A model generated the notes under the pieces. The model saw only the letters and a program-made list of their open reading frames with translations, did no database searches and was not told the DNA's origin. The translations under genes and the position numbers were made by a program. A DNA stretch of 64,000 nt, taken from NCBI RefSeq assembly GCF_011386835.1, contig NC_088800.1:54093439-54157438 (forward strand), in the 5' to 3' direction. The stretch comes from Chrysemys picta bellii. Lineage: Eukaryota > Chordata > Testudines > Emydidae. This document shows positions 10,954 to 20,741 of the stretch, piece by piece (position 1 is the stretch's first letter; every line of letters starts with the position of its first letter).

Positions 10954-11632
10954 TGTGACAGACCCAGACCAGTGGGGTACAGGAGTCTGGTACAGGGCAA
11001 ATATACTGGTCACTGGATGAGTAGTTTTCTGTTCCCTGAGTGACCAGAGCAGGGGCTGCACTAGAGTAATCAGGAACCTGCTAGAACCAGTTAAGGTAGG
11101 CAGGCTAATTAGGACACCTGGAGCCAATTAAGAAGAAGCTGCTAGAATCAATTAAGGCAGGCTAATCAGGGCACCTGAGTTTTAAAAGGAGCTCACTTCA
11201 GTTTGTGGTGTGAGTGAGAGGAGCTGGGAGCAAGAGGCGCAAAGAGCTGAGAGGGAGAGGGTGAGGGTGAGGGTGTGCTGCTGGAGGACTGAGGAGCACA
11301 AGCATTATCAGACACCAAAAGGAAGGTCCTTTGGTGAGAATAAGGAAGGTCTTTGGAGGAGGCCATGGGGAAGTAGCCCAGAGCGTTGTAGCTGTCATGC
11401 AGCTGTTACAGGAGGCACTATAGACAGCTGCAGTCCACAGGGCCCTGGGCTGGAACCCAGAGTAGAGGGCGGGCCCAGGTTCCTTCCAAACCTCCCAATT
11501 GACCTGGACTGTGGGTTCTTTCAGAAGGGAAGGTCTCTGGGCTGTTCCCCAACCCACATGGTGAATCTCTGAGGCAAGAAAATCCACCAATAAGCACAGG
11601 ACCCATCAAGATAGAGGAGGAACTTTGTCACA
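10954..11632 (+). repeat. 5' LTR of the Gmr1-like element
   Basis: 679 bp, with inverted TGTGACA / TGTCACA ends. GTTTTAAAAGGAGCTC at about 11178 is the likeliest TATA-type core promoter. It has an extra 18 nt of GAGGGT-type short tandem repeat (about 11250-11275) absent from the 3' LTR. Confidence 0.93.
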
Positions 11633-11633
11633 C

Positions 11634-11651
11634 TGGTGTCAGGGGTTGGAT
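11634..11651 (+). promoter_or_regulatory. Primer-binding site, tRNA-Leu type
   Basis: One base after the LTR end comes TGGTGTCAGGGGTTGGAT. Its first ten bases match the complement of the 3' end of vertebrate tRNA-Leu, and the remaining eight match with about two differences. This is where minus-strand DNA synthesis would be primed. Confidence 0.75.
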
Positions 11652-11751
11652 CTTGGAGTGCACAGCGCGGTGGAAGAAGGAGGGTGATTAAAAAAAAATA
11701 AATAAAACAACAACAACAAAAAAGGGAGAGGGTTTATTTTTTTTCACCACA

Positions 11752-12735
11752 ATGGATGACATAGTGCAGGCACTGATACAAGCTACGGCGGCCTAGCAGG
11801 AGGCTACCCATGTCCAGGCAGCCGCCCAACAGGAGGCAGTGCGGCTGCAGCAAGAGACTAATCGCCTGCTGATGGACCAGGCTGCTCAAGACCGAGCTAT
11901 GTTGCAGGAACTGGTAAACCAGGTAAAGTCCCTTACAGAGCTGAATCGTGGCCATGATGGGACGCGGCTCATATGGGCCGACCATTGGTTGCAGAAAATG
12001 ACAGAGGGGGATGATGTAGAGGCATACCTTCTGGCCTTTGAGAGGACAGCCCTACGGGAGGCCTGGCCTCGAGATGAGTGGTCTGGCATCCTTGCCCCAT
12101 TCCTGTGTGGGGAGGTCCAGAAGGCCTACCATGATCTGCCTGAAGAGGCTGCGGCAGACTACCCCCCAGCTGAAAGCAGAGATCCTGGCCAGATCTGGGG
12201 TAACGACAGCAGTGCGGGCCCAGCAGTATCAGGGTTGGAGGTACCAGGAAGACAAAACCCCACGGTCCCAATTGCATGACCTCATCCATCTCGCACGAAA
12301 GTGATTGCAAACAGAGCCCCGGAGTCCGGAAGAGATACTAGCGGTTCTGGTCATCGACCGATACATGAGGGGACTACCACCAGACCTTCGTGCCTGGGTA
12401 AGCCAGAACGAACCCTCCACCTATGACGAGGTTGTCGCTCTGGTAGAGAGGCGAAGGACAGCGAGGGAGCTGACCCGACCAGTTAAGGAAGAGGCACCCC
12501 GGGTTAAACTAGCAGCACCAAGCCCTAAAGTTTGGGTGACTGGGCCACCAGGAGGGCCCAGGTGGAAAAAGAGAGGCTGAAGGCCCATCAGAGGCCACAA
12601 AGAGTCGGAGCACTGAGGGAGAAGAGGATCTTGATGTTAGACTGCCCAAACCAAGAGACCAGGGAACGCCTAGAGCTCCATACAGCTGTTATGCCTGCGG
12701 GGACATATAGCTGCACAGTGTCCCAATGCTGAGGA
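11752..12735 (+). pseudogene. gag: gag, broken, with SCAN-like capsid region and disrupted zinc knuckle
   Basis: The frame starts at ATG 11752 (MDDIVQALIQ), followed by a glutamine-rich helical stretch. Breaks are a TAG at 11794-11796, a frameshift at the C6 run 12162-12167, a TGA at 12302-12304, and another shift near 12570. Residues around 12221-12466 ([10 protein letters not shown], then [17 protein letters not shown], then LPPDLRAWV and YDEVVALVE) follow the order of a SCAN domain. The SCAN domain is known to derive from the capsid C-terminal part of Gmr1-like elements. A CCHC knuckle starting CYACG at 12687 is damaged by a small deletion before its histidine. In life the protein would form the capsid particle. 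Confidence 0.85.
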
Positions 12736-12739
12736 GCCT

Positions 12740-13339
12740 ATGCAGTGTAACCTGGGGAACTGGGCAGATCCATGCTCCCTAATCCACCTTGTGGGGGTCT
12801 CACTAACCCCACATATGTATACCAGACCAGTGAAACTAAATGGGGTGGAGACCACGGCACTGGTTGATTCGGGGAGTGCTATCACGCTTATCTCAGGGAA
12901 GCTCGTGAAGTGTAGTCAGCTGCCGCAGGCTAAACTTACGGGGATAACATGTGTCCATGGGGCAGTTAGTTACTACCCCACCATCCCAGTAAAAATCGAG
13001 ATCCAAGGGAACACTACTGAGGTAGCAGCAGGTGTAGTCCCTAAACTCCCATACCCGGTGCTCATAGGGAGGGACTTCCCAGGGTTTGGAAACTTACTCC
13101 CAGTAGGGGGATTGGAGAAAGATGGGGACCCTAAAATTGGTGAGGCATCCACAGCAGACTGTCAACCTCCAATCTTCTCTGAAATATCCCCAGATTTGTT
13201 CTCCACTCCCAGACAGGGTAGAAAGACAAAAAGGGAAAGAAGGGCAGCTAAGGCCTTGGGAACCCGAATACTGACTCAAAGCCTGAGGGTCACTCTTGTA
13301 GGTAGGTGGACCCGCGCAGCTGAAAAAGAGGCCACGTAG
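12740..13339 (+). pseudogene. pol: pol: aspartic protease domain
   Basis: This is a 199-codon open stretch containing ALVDSGSAITLI, the catalytic D-S-G of retroviral-type aspartic proteases at residues 43-45, and PVLIGRDF, which fits the conserved ILG region. The protease would cut the Gag-Pol polyprotein. The listed start is only the first ATG. In the parent element the protease is made as part of Gag-Pol, and the segment begins right after the damaged zinc knuckle. A TAG at 13337-13339 interrupts the frame before the integrase. Confidence 0.88.
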
Positions 13340-14737
13340 GAGGGAGAAGCACCTGAGTCTGACCCCCACCCTAATGCTTCTGAACCAGTAGAGGCAATAG
13401 AGACTGGGCCCCTAGATCTTGGGCAGATTAGCCCCTGGAGAGGAAATTTTGGATGGGACCATGCAGAAGACCCAAGGTATAACAACATTAGGAAGGAGGT
13501 GGCTGAAATAGATGCGGTCCCCATGGAAGGGAAAATCCAGGGACCAGGACCCTACTTCATAATGAAGAAGGATCTCTTATACTGGGTTGCACCAGTATAG
13601 GGGCAGAAGGTACAGCAGATCCTAGTACCTCAAAAACACCAGAACGCTGTATTAAGTCTTGCTCATAGTCATTTTTTTGGGGGGCATTTGGGGGTAGAGA
13701 AGACCCTGGCACGAGTCCGACGACGGTTCTTCTGGCCCGGAGTACATGAAGAAGTGCGGAGGTACTGTGCCTCCTGCCCAGAGTGTCAGCTGCACAGTCC
13801 CCGTCCCCACTTGAAGGCACCTTTAGTACCCCTTCCCATCATAGAGGTCCCCTTCGAGTGAATAGCCATGGACCTAGTGGGACCCCTGGAGAAGACGGCT
13901 TGGGGCCACCAATATATACTTGTTGTTTTGGACTATGCTACTCGCTACCCAGAAGCCGTCCCCCTGCGGAACACGGCCTCTAAAACTATAGCCAAAGAAC
14001 TGGTGAGGATCTTTGCCCGAATGGGGCTACCGAAGGAGATATTAACTGACCAAGGAACCCCATTTATGTCGAAGCTAACGAAGGACCTCTGTACGCTGCT
14101 CCATATACATACCCTGAGAACTTTGGTCTACCATCCGCAGACTGATGGGTTGGTAGAAAGGTTTAACCAAACCCTCAAGGCTATGATAAGGAAGGTGGTA
14201 AGTCGGGACGGGAAGGATTGGGACACCCTACTACCCTACCTTATGTTCGCTATCCGGGAGGTACCTCAGGCCTCAACTGGGTTTTCCCTCTTCGAGTTAT
14301 TATACGGCGTCACCCCTGTGGCATACTAGATATTGCCAAAGAGATCTGGGAAGAGGAACCCAATGAGGGGAGAAATATAATAGAGCATGTAATGCAGATG
14401 CGAGACCGGATAGCCCGGGTTACCCCTATTGTACGGGAATATTTGGAGAAGGCACAGGAGGCCCAGCGAACCCATTACAATTGCCAGGCAAAAGTGCAAC
14501 TGTTCCAACCAGGGGATCGGGTTATGGTGTTGGTACCCATGGCAGAAAGCAAGCTTCTGGCCCAAAGGCAGGGGCCCTATGAGGTGGTTGAACCCGTGGG
14601 GGAAGTAACCTACAAGGTGCGGCAGCCAGGATGCAGAAAACAAGAACAGATTTATCCTTCTGAAACCCTGGCATGCACAAGAGGCATGCACAGCGGTCCA
14701 AAAAGACCTAACCCAGGAAAACAAGCCTTCCAAACAG
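13340..14737 (+). pseudogene. pol: pol: integrase (zinc-binding, DDE core, GPY/F-like C-terminus)
   Basis: It continues in the protease frame with stops at 13598-13600 and 13859-13861. The zinc-binding part has the GHLG and CASCPEC motifs (histidine pair, then cysteine pair). The catalytic core begins at 13868 and has Asp at MDLVGP, Asp at LTDQGTPF and Glu at LVERFNQ. There are 58 and then 35 residues between them, an intact D,D-35-E triad. A frameshift near 14305 moves the remainder to another frame, where LFQPGDRVMVL and QGPYEVVEPVG form the GPY/F module. The integrase would insert the cDNA into the genome. Its place upstream of reverse transcriptase is the diagnostic oddity. No chromodomain was seen. 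Confidence 0.92.
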
Positions 14738-15538
14738 GTGAGAGTGTCTCCCGATTTAACACCAGACCAGAAGAATGAGGTGTCTGAGATGATCTTCTGG
14801 AACCAAGATGTGTTCTCGACAAAACCGGGTCGAACAACCAAGACATATCACCACATCGTCACGAACCCTGAGGCCAGAGTAACAATGAGGCCCTATCGAG
14901 TGCCAGCGGCAAAAAGGGAGGAAATAAAAGCAGAAGTAAAAAAAATGCTGGAGTTGGGGATCATCGAAGAATCCCACAGTCAGTGGTCCAGCCCAATCGT
15001 GCTGGTGCCCAAACCTGATAGTACCACAAGATTTTGTAATGACTTCCGGCGACTAAACGAAGTATCCCAGTTTGACGCGTACCCCATACCTCGCATAGAT
15101 GAGCTAGTGGACCGTCTGGGTAATGCCTGGTACTTGACTACCCTAGACTTGACAAATGGGTACTGGCAGATTTCCCTTGCAGAAGACGCAAAGGAAAAGA
15201 CTGCGTTCTCTACACCAGAGGGTCTTTTTCAATATACTGTCCTCCCTTTTGGACTACATGGGGCCCCAGCTACCTTCCAGCGCCTCATGGACAAGCTATT
15301 ACGCCCACGTAACAGTTATGCTGCTGCCTACTTGGACAATGTGGTCATTCATACCCCAGACTGGGAAACCCACCTGGAGAAGGTGGAGGCAGTCCTCGAT
15401 ACCTTCAGGTGAGCTGGCCTTACAGCAAACCCTGCCAAGTGCGCTGTAGGGTTTACAGAGGCCAAATATCTTGGCTACATTGTGGGAAAAGGTCTGGTAA
15501 AACCCCAAGTGAACAAGTTAGAGGCCATCCAAAATTAG
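14738..15538 (+). pseudogene. pol: pol: reverse transcriptase, catalytic YLDN
   Basis: The open stretch 14738-15412 carries RT motifs in order: IVLVPKPD, FCNDFRRLN, the first catalytic Asp in TTLDLTNGYWQISL (residue 137), LPFGLHGAPATFQ, then AYLDNVVIH at residues 197-205. The last should be a Y-x-D-D box; here the second aspartate is asparagine (codon AAT at 15338-15340), which would abolish polymerisation. A TGA at 15410-15412 interrupts the thumb region, which continues in frame as ANPAKCAVGFTEAKYLGYIV to a TAG at 15536-15538. The RT would copy element RNA into DNA. Confidence 0.93.
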
Positions 15539-16165
15539 CCCTACCAAGTCGCAAGAAACAAGTCCAGGCATTCCTAGGTGTAGTGGGGTATTACCGACGA
15601 TTTATCCCCCACTTTGCCACAAGGGCAAGCCCCCTCACAGACCTAGTGAAAGCCCATGGACCTGATCTGGTGAGATGGCCTGACGCAGCAGAGGAAGCAT
15701 TCACAGACCTATGGACTGCCCTCTGCAGTAACCCTGTACTGATAGCCCCTGATTTCACCAAGGAGTTTATCCTGCAGACGGATGCATCGGAAGTAGGGTT
15801 GGGGGCTGTTCTATCACAGATGGTCGGGGAGGAGGAACACCCAATTCTATACCTCAGTCAGAAACTCCTTCCAAGGGAACAAAAATATGCAGTGGTGGAG
15901 AGAGAATGCCTCGCTGTAAAATGGGCCATGGAAACATTGCGCTACTACCTGCTCGGGCACAGATTTGTCCTCGTGACCGACCATGCCCCGCTTCAATGGA
16001 TGCATCAGAACAAGGAGAAGAACACAAGGGTGACCAGATAGTTCTTATCCCTCCAACCTTTCCACTTCCGTGTGCAACACAGAGCAGGGAGCCGTCATGG
16101 CAACGCCGATGGCTTGTCACATGTGCACTGTCTGGTGTCCCAAGCTGCCCAACCCCTTGGCATTG
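15539..16165 (+). pseudogene. pol: pol: RNase H domain and end of pol
   Basis: After a frameshift from the RT, the frame reads KKQVQAFLGVVGYYRRFIP (RT connection), then RNase H motifs LQTDASEVGLGAVL (Asp), VERECLAVKWAME (Glu) and LVTDHAPLQWM (Asp). It ends with HGNADGLSHV, the usual histidine-containing end of Gypsy RNase H. A TAG at 16039-16041 breaks it shortly before that end. The frame then runs out beside the polypurine tract, so nothing like env or a second ORF follows. Confidence 0.92.
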
Positions 16166-16166
16166 A

Positions 16167-16182
16167 GCAGGGGGGAGGGATA
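16167..16182 (+). promoter_or_regulatory. Polypurine tract of the Gmr1-like element
   Basis: AGCAGGGGGGAGGGATA lies directly before the 3' LTR start at 16183, the position where plus-strand synthesis would be primed. Confidence 0.85.
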
Positions 16183-16844
16183 TGTGACAGACCCAGACCA
16201 GTGGGGTACAGGAGTATGGTACAGGACAAATATACTGGTCACTGGATGAGTAGTTTTCTGTTCCCTGAGTGACCAGAGCAGGGGCTACACTAGAGTAATC
16301 AGGAACCTGCTAGAACCAGTTAAGGCAGGCAGGCTAATTAGGACAACTGGAGCCAATTAAGAAGAAGCTGCTAGAATCAATTAAGGCAGGCTAATCAGGG
16401 CACCTGGGTTTTAAAAGGAGCTCACTTCAGTTTGTGGTGCGAGTGTGAGGAGCTGGGAGCAAGAGGCGCAAGGAGCTGAGAGGGTGTGCTGCTGGAGGAC
16501 TGAGGAGCACAAGCATTATCAGACACCAGGAGGAAGGTCCTGTGGTGAGAATAAGGAAGGTGTTTGGAGGAGGCCATGGGGAAGTAGCCCACGGAGTTGT
16601 AGCTGTCATGCAGCTGTTACAGGAGGCACTATAGACAGCTGCAGTCCACAGGGCCCTGGGCTGGAACCCGGAGTAGAGGGCAGGCCCACGTTCCCCCCCA
16701 AACCTCCCAATTGACCTGGACTGTGGGTTCTTCCAGAGGGGAAGGTCTCTGGGCTGTTCCCCAACCCACATGGTGAATCTCTGAGGCAAGAAAATCCACC
16801 AATAAGCGCAGGACCCACCAAGATAGAGGAGGAATTTTGTCACA
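16183..16844 (+). repeat. 3' LTR of the Gmr1-like element
   Basis: 662 bp, colinear with the 5' LTR apart from about 26 substitutions, an 18-nt shortfall in the GAGGGT tract and one extra C. It ends TGTCACA. Confidence 0.93.
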
Positions 16845-17001
16845 GTATATAAAATGCCTTTTGTCTGGCAAAAATTTTTTCCCTGGAACCTAACCCCCCT
16901 CCCCATTTACATTAATTCTTATGGGGAAATTGGATTTGCTTAACATCGTTTTACTTAAAGTAGCATTTTTCAGGAACATAATTAAGCGAGGAGTTACTGT
17001 A
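16845..17001 (-). mobile_element. Mariner/Tigger-like element, end piece beyond the Gypsy insertion
   Basis: It continues the element at 10672-10953. It contains ATTCTTATGGGGAAATTGG and CATTTTTCAGGAACATAA, and ends GCGAGGAGTTACTGTA, which I take as the terminal inverted repeat end. Confidence 0.5.
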
Positions 17002-17002
17002 G

Positions 17003-17825
17003 TTCCCCTTTCTGAAATTAAATGCCATTGTGTTGGGCTTCTTTGGTATTTTCCCTCCCACAAGGATGTTAAATTTAATTAATTATGGTCACTATTACCT
17101 AAGTGGTTCAGCTATATTTACCTCTTAGACCAGATCCTGTCCTCCATTTAGCACTAAATCAAGAAGTGCCTTTTCCCTTGTGGGTTCCAGGTCTAGCTGC
17201 TCCAAGAAGCAGTCATTAACGGTGTCTAGAAACTTTAACTCAGCATCCCGTCCTGAGGTGACATGTACCCAATCAGTATAGGGACAGTTGAAATCCCCCA
17301 TTATTATTGAGTTTTCTATTTGTATAGCCTCCTTAATCTCCCAGAGTAATTTACAATTGCCATCACCATCCTGGTCCGCTGGTCAGTAGTATATTCCTAC
17401 TGCTATACACTTGTTATTCAAGCATGGAATTTCTATCCATAGCGATTCTATGGTATAGATTGATACATTTAAGATTCTTACTATATTTGACTCTATGCTT
17501 TCTTTCACATATAGTGCCACTCTCCCACCAGCATGACCTACTCTGCCATTCCTATATCTTTTGTACCCTAGTATTACTATGGCCTATTCATTATCATCGT
17601 TCCACCAAGTTTCTGTGATGTCTGTTATATCCATATCCTCATTTAATACCAGGCACTCAAGTTCACCCATCTGAGTATTTAGACTTCTAGCATTTGTATA
17701 CAAGCATTTATAAAATGTGTCACTTTTTAGTTGTCTGCCATTATGTGATGTCATTGAATGGGACTCCTTTTCATTTGACTGCTTCTCTTCAGGAGTTGGA
17801 CCCTTCTATTTGTGCCCTAGAGATC
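17003..17825 (-). pseudogene. CR1-type LINE ORF2 fragment (APE endonuclease)
   Basis: Read on the minus strand it encodes YTNARSLNTQ, DITDITETWW, GGRVALYVKE, IIMGDFNCPYTDW and LLDLVLN, interrupted by several stops. These are the signature motifs of the apurinic-endonuclease domain of CR1 LINEs (N of TNARS, E of TETWW, GDFN). The right part is 5' on the minus strand. The copy is cut at 17002 by the neighbouring inverted-repeat element. Confidence 0.82.
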
Positions 17826-18506
17826 TCATGCTACATCTGATTGAGTTAATTGGTGCAGCAAGGTCAGCTGTGCAGTCAGTGTGCAGGGAGGTGATTTGGG
17901 TTTAAGGTGTTGATGGCTGTAGCCACTAGGGGGTGATCTGGCTCTACTAGGTCATCTGAGCTCTGGTCCTGTAGCTGGGCCCTTATTCTAACTAGGGCAT
18001 TCTGGATACTTGAAGGCAAATAAACTAGTCCAAACTAGTTGGAGTGAATTCATCCATTAAGTGGGGAGCTGGGAAAACTGTCATATCTGCTTCAAAGAGA
18101 TGATGGATGGGCCAGAAAGGAGTTCTGTTTGCTGTGTTCTTGATGTCCAGTCCTGGGCTGAATAGCTGGTCCAGTCTGCGGCCACCTATGTGTGTGTCTG
18201 GAGGCAGAATTTCATGGTTTCCATGCTGGACTTTGTTGAAGTCTCCTGCATGGTCATTAGGGCCTCCAAGGCTCGAGAATCAGAGGCACCTCAGTGTCAG
18301 AGCAACTCAATTTATTCTTCTCTGAAGCCCACAGAACTTCGGAGAGGCTGGGACACTTGGGTGAGCCTGATGTTCTGTGGTCTCTAGAGCCACACTCATA
18401 TGGGTGGTCTCAAGGATTTGGCTGCAGGATGGGGGTCTTTTCTCTTCCAAAGACAGAAGGGAGCATGAATGACTCTAACTCTGCTTCCCCTCTTTTGTTT
18501 CATAGA
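17826..18506. other. Intergenic, nothing recognised
   Basis: I see no repeat family, gene or conserved motif that I can name here. Confidence 0.5.
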
Positions 18507-19136
18507 TTCATAGATTCATAGATTATAGGACTGGAAGGGACCTCGAGAGGTCATCGAGTCCAGTCCCCTGCCCGCATGGCAGGACCAAATACTGTCTAGA
18601 CCATCCCTGATAGACATTTATCTAACCTACTCTTAAATATCTCCAGAGACGGAGATTCCACAACCTCCCTAGGCAATTTGTTCCAGTGTTTAACCACCCT
18701 GACAGTTAGGAACTTTTTCCTAATGTCCAACCTAGACCTCCCTTGCTGCAGTTTAAACCCATTGTTTCTGGTTCTATCCTTAGAGGCTAAGGTGAACAAG
18801 TTCTCTCCCTCCTCCTTATGACACCCTTTTAGATACCTGTAAACTGCTATCATGTCCCCTCTCAGTCTTCTCTTTTCCAAACTAAACAAACCCAATTCTT
18901 TCAGCCTTCCTTCATAGGTCATGTTCTCAAGACCTTTAATCATTCTTGTTGCTCTTCTTTGGACCCTTTCCAATTTCTCCACATCTTTTTTAAAATGCGG
19001 CGCCCAGAACTGGACACAATACTCCAGCTGAGGCCTAACCAGAGCAGAGTAGAGCGGAAGAATGACTTCTCGTGTCTTGCTCACAACACACCTGTTAATA
19101 CATCCCAGAATCATGTTTGCTTTTTTTGCAACAGCA
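18507..19136 (-). mobile_element. CR1 LINE 3' end, including ORF2 C-terminus
   Basis: The minus-strand frame 19114-18596 (172 codons) encodes the CR1 ORF2 C-terminus: [62 protein letters not shown] and LDKCLSGM. After the stop comes the conserved 3' UTR and an ATTCATAG-type tail (18507-18530), the mark of CR1 3' ends. The open frame is notably long for a 5'-truncated copy. Confidence 0.93.
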
Positions 19137-19945
19137 TCACACTGTTCGCTTGCTCTTGCCTCCTTCGTGGTAAACGTGGCCCTGAGCAGCCAGCGAAGTC
19201 AGCCCGGTCCATACTGTGTTGGCTGGGCCGTCTAGCCAGATCTCAGTGACACAGCGAGGGGAGTCGCTTCGTCTGACATCAGATCACCAGGAATGGGGTT
19301 TTGCTGATGACAGACCTTGCGCTTATGAGCAAGGGCCACAGCTGCTATCTGAGGGTGCGCATTGTTCTAATCTGCTACCCGGCACAGCACTGGCAGGCGC
19401 ATGGGGCTGGCCAGACGTGCCTGCTCTCAGGCTTTCCTGGTCGTGCTCAGATAGGAATTCAGACTGCAGGTCTTGGTGCCTTCTTGCCTTCCTGGCCTTG
19501 CTCCCTCCAAACTGCAGCAGGAGCTCCAGCTGGTCTTTCCTGGAGGGCTCCCAGGGATGGGGCGAGAGCCGTAATCCTGCTGATCCCAGCCTGCTGAGTG
19601 CTCAGAGTGGTTGAAGGATTCCTACTCCTTCTTCCCCGCTGCAGCACTCCCACCCCCACACCTGCTCCCCTTAGGATACAGTATCCTCATCCTGGCAACA
19701 AGGAAGCCCCCAGTCACGAACTCTCCCCCTGCTTTTGTGACTGACAGGACTGGAGGCACTCACACAAGACACTCCACCCCCTTATAGAGCATTTGAACTC
19801 TTGATTGGCTGTCTGCCCCATTTGCCCACCTCTTTAGGAAGAACAGCCAATCAGAGCTGCTGCAGGTGAAGCTTTCTCACCCTCCTCCTAGCAATCCAAA
19901 GCTGTTCTCACAGGAGGGGATAGGACGGGGGGCGGGAGCAGTTAA
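19137..19945. other. Intergenic, no named feature
   Basis: It contains two CCAAT-type motifs in opposite orientation (GATTGGCTG near 19803, AGCCAATCAG near 19846) but no TATA box, exon or CpG-dense block to support a promoter. Confidence 0.45.
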
Positions 19946-20741
19946 TAGTGTTGCCAACACTCCCGGATTGGCTGGGAGTCTCCCAGAATCGGCATCGATC
20001 TCCCAGTGACTATTGAAAGCATTCCGGGAGATTTTAATAGGCCGCTAAAAGTCCAGTTGGCAGCACAGTGGGGCTAAAGCAGGCTCCCTACCTGTTCTGG
20101 CTCCGCGTGGCTCCTGGAAGTGGCAGCATGTCTGGTTCCTAGGCGCAGGGGTGGCCACGGGTTCTCTGCACGCTGCCCCCGCCCCAAACTCCAACTCTGC
20201 AGCACCCATTGGCTGGGAACCGCGACCAATGGGAGCTGTGGTGGGCAGTGCCTGCAGGCTGGGGCAATGCGCAGAGCCACCTGGCCGCCCCTGAGACTAG
20301 GAGCCGAACATGCGGTCGCTTCTGGGAGCCTCCTGTGGTAAGCGCCGCCCTGCCAGAGCTCACCCCTGCCCCAGCCCTGAGGCCTCTCCCACACCCAAAC
20401 TCCCTTCCAGAGCATGCACCCCCTCCCACACTCAGCCTGAAGCCCCCTCCTGCACCCCAAGCCCCTCATCTTTGGCCTCACACTCTCAACCAGAGCCCTC
20501 ACCCTCCTGCATCCCATCCCTCTGCCCCAGCCCAGAGCCCCCTCTCGCACCCAGACTCTGTCCCAGAGCCCTCACCTCTTTCCTGAGAGGGTGGGGGGCA
20601 AAATTAATTGCTGGGCAGGGGATGGGCAGGGGTGTTCAGACAGCGAAGGGCAGCCTCCAAACCACCAACAGCAGCTTTTTTTAAAAAAAATCTCATGATT
20701 TTGGGGGTCCAGCTCATGATTTCTCAAGGCTGACAATGCTG
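19946..20741. mobile_element. Candidate non-autonomous element with GTGTTGCCAAC ends
   Basis: The left end GTGTTGCCAACAC and right end GGCTGACAATGCTG are imperfect inverted repeats. The same end type bounds 28654-28938 and perhaps 39939-41250. The interior is GC-rich with short CCCCAGCCC-type repetition. No target duplication was found, so the boundaries are tentative. Confidence 0.45.

Larger units (their letters stand above)
10954..16844 (+). mobile_element. Full-length Gmr1-like Ty3/Gypsy LTR retrotransposon (dead)
   Basis: It has 5' and 3' LTRs (10954-11632, 16183-16844) starting TGTGACAG and ending TGTCACA, a tRNA-Leu-type primer site, gag, protease, integrase, reverse transcriptase, RNase H and a polypurine tract, all on the + strand. 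Integrase precedes reverse transcriptase. This is the Ty1/copia-like order known in the Gmr1 group of Ty3/Gypsy elements and not the usual Gypsy order. All coding parts carry stop codons or frameshifts, and the reverse transcriptase has lost a catalytic aspartate. By eye the LTRs differ by about 26 substitutions plus one 18-nt and one 1-nt gap (roughly 4 percent), so the insertion is not recent. Flanks GTTT and GTAT could be a decayed 4-bp target duplication. Confidence 0.93.

Noticed and set aside
11210..11590. Frames of about 120-130 codons on both strands near 11.2-11.6 kb
   Set aside because: They lie in the LTR and recur in the 3' LTR; LTRs of this family are not known to be coding.
19800..19860. 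Paired CCAAT boxes as a promoter
   Set aside because: No TATA box, CpG density, exon or downstream gene; CCAAT-like words also occur in the solo LTRs.
20209..20684. Proline/serine-rich frames around 20.2-20.7 kb
   Set aside because: They follow CCCCAGCCC-type repetition inside a candidate repeat element.
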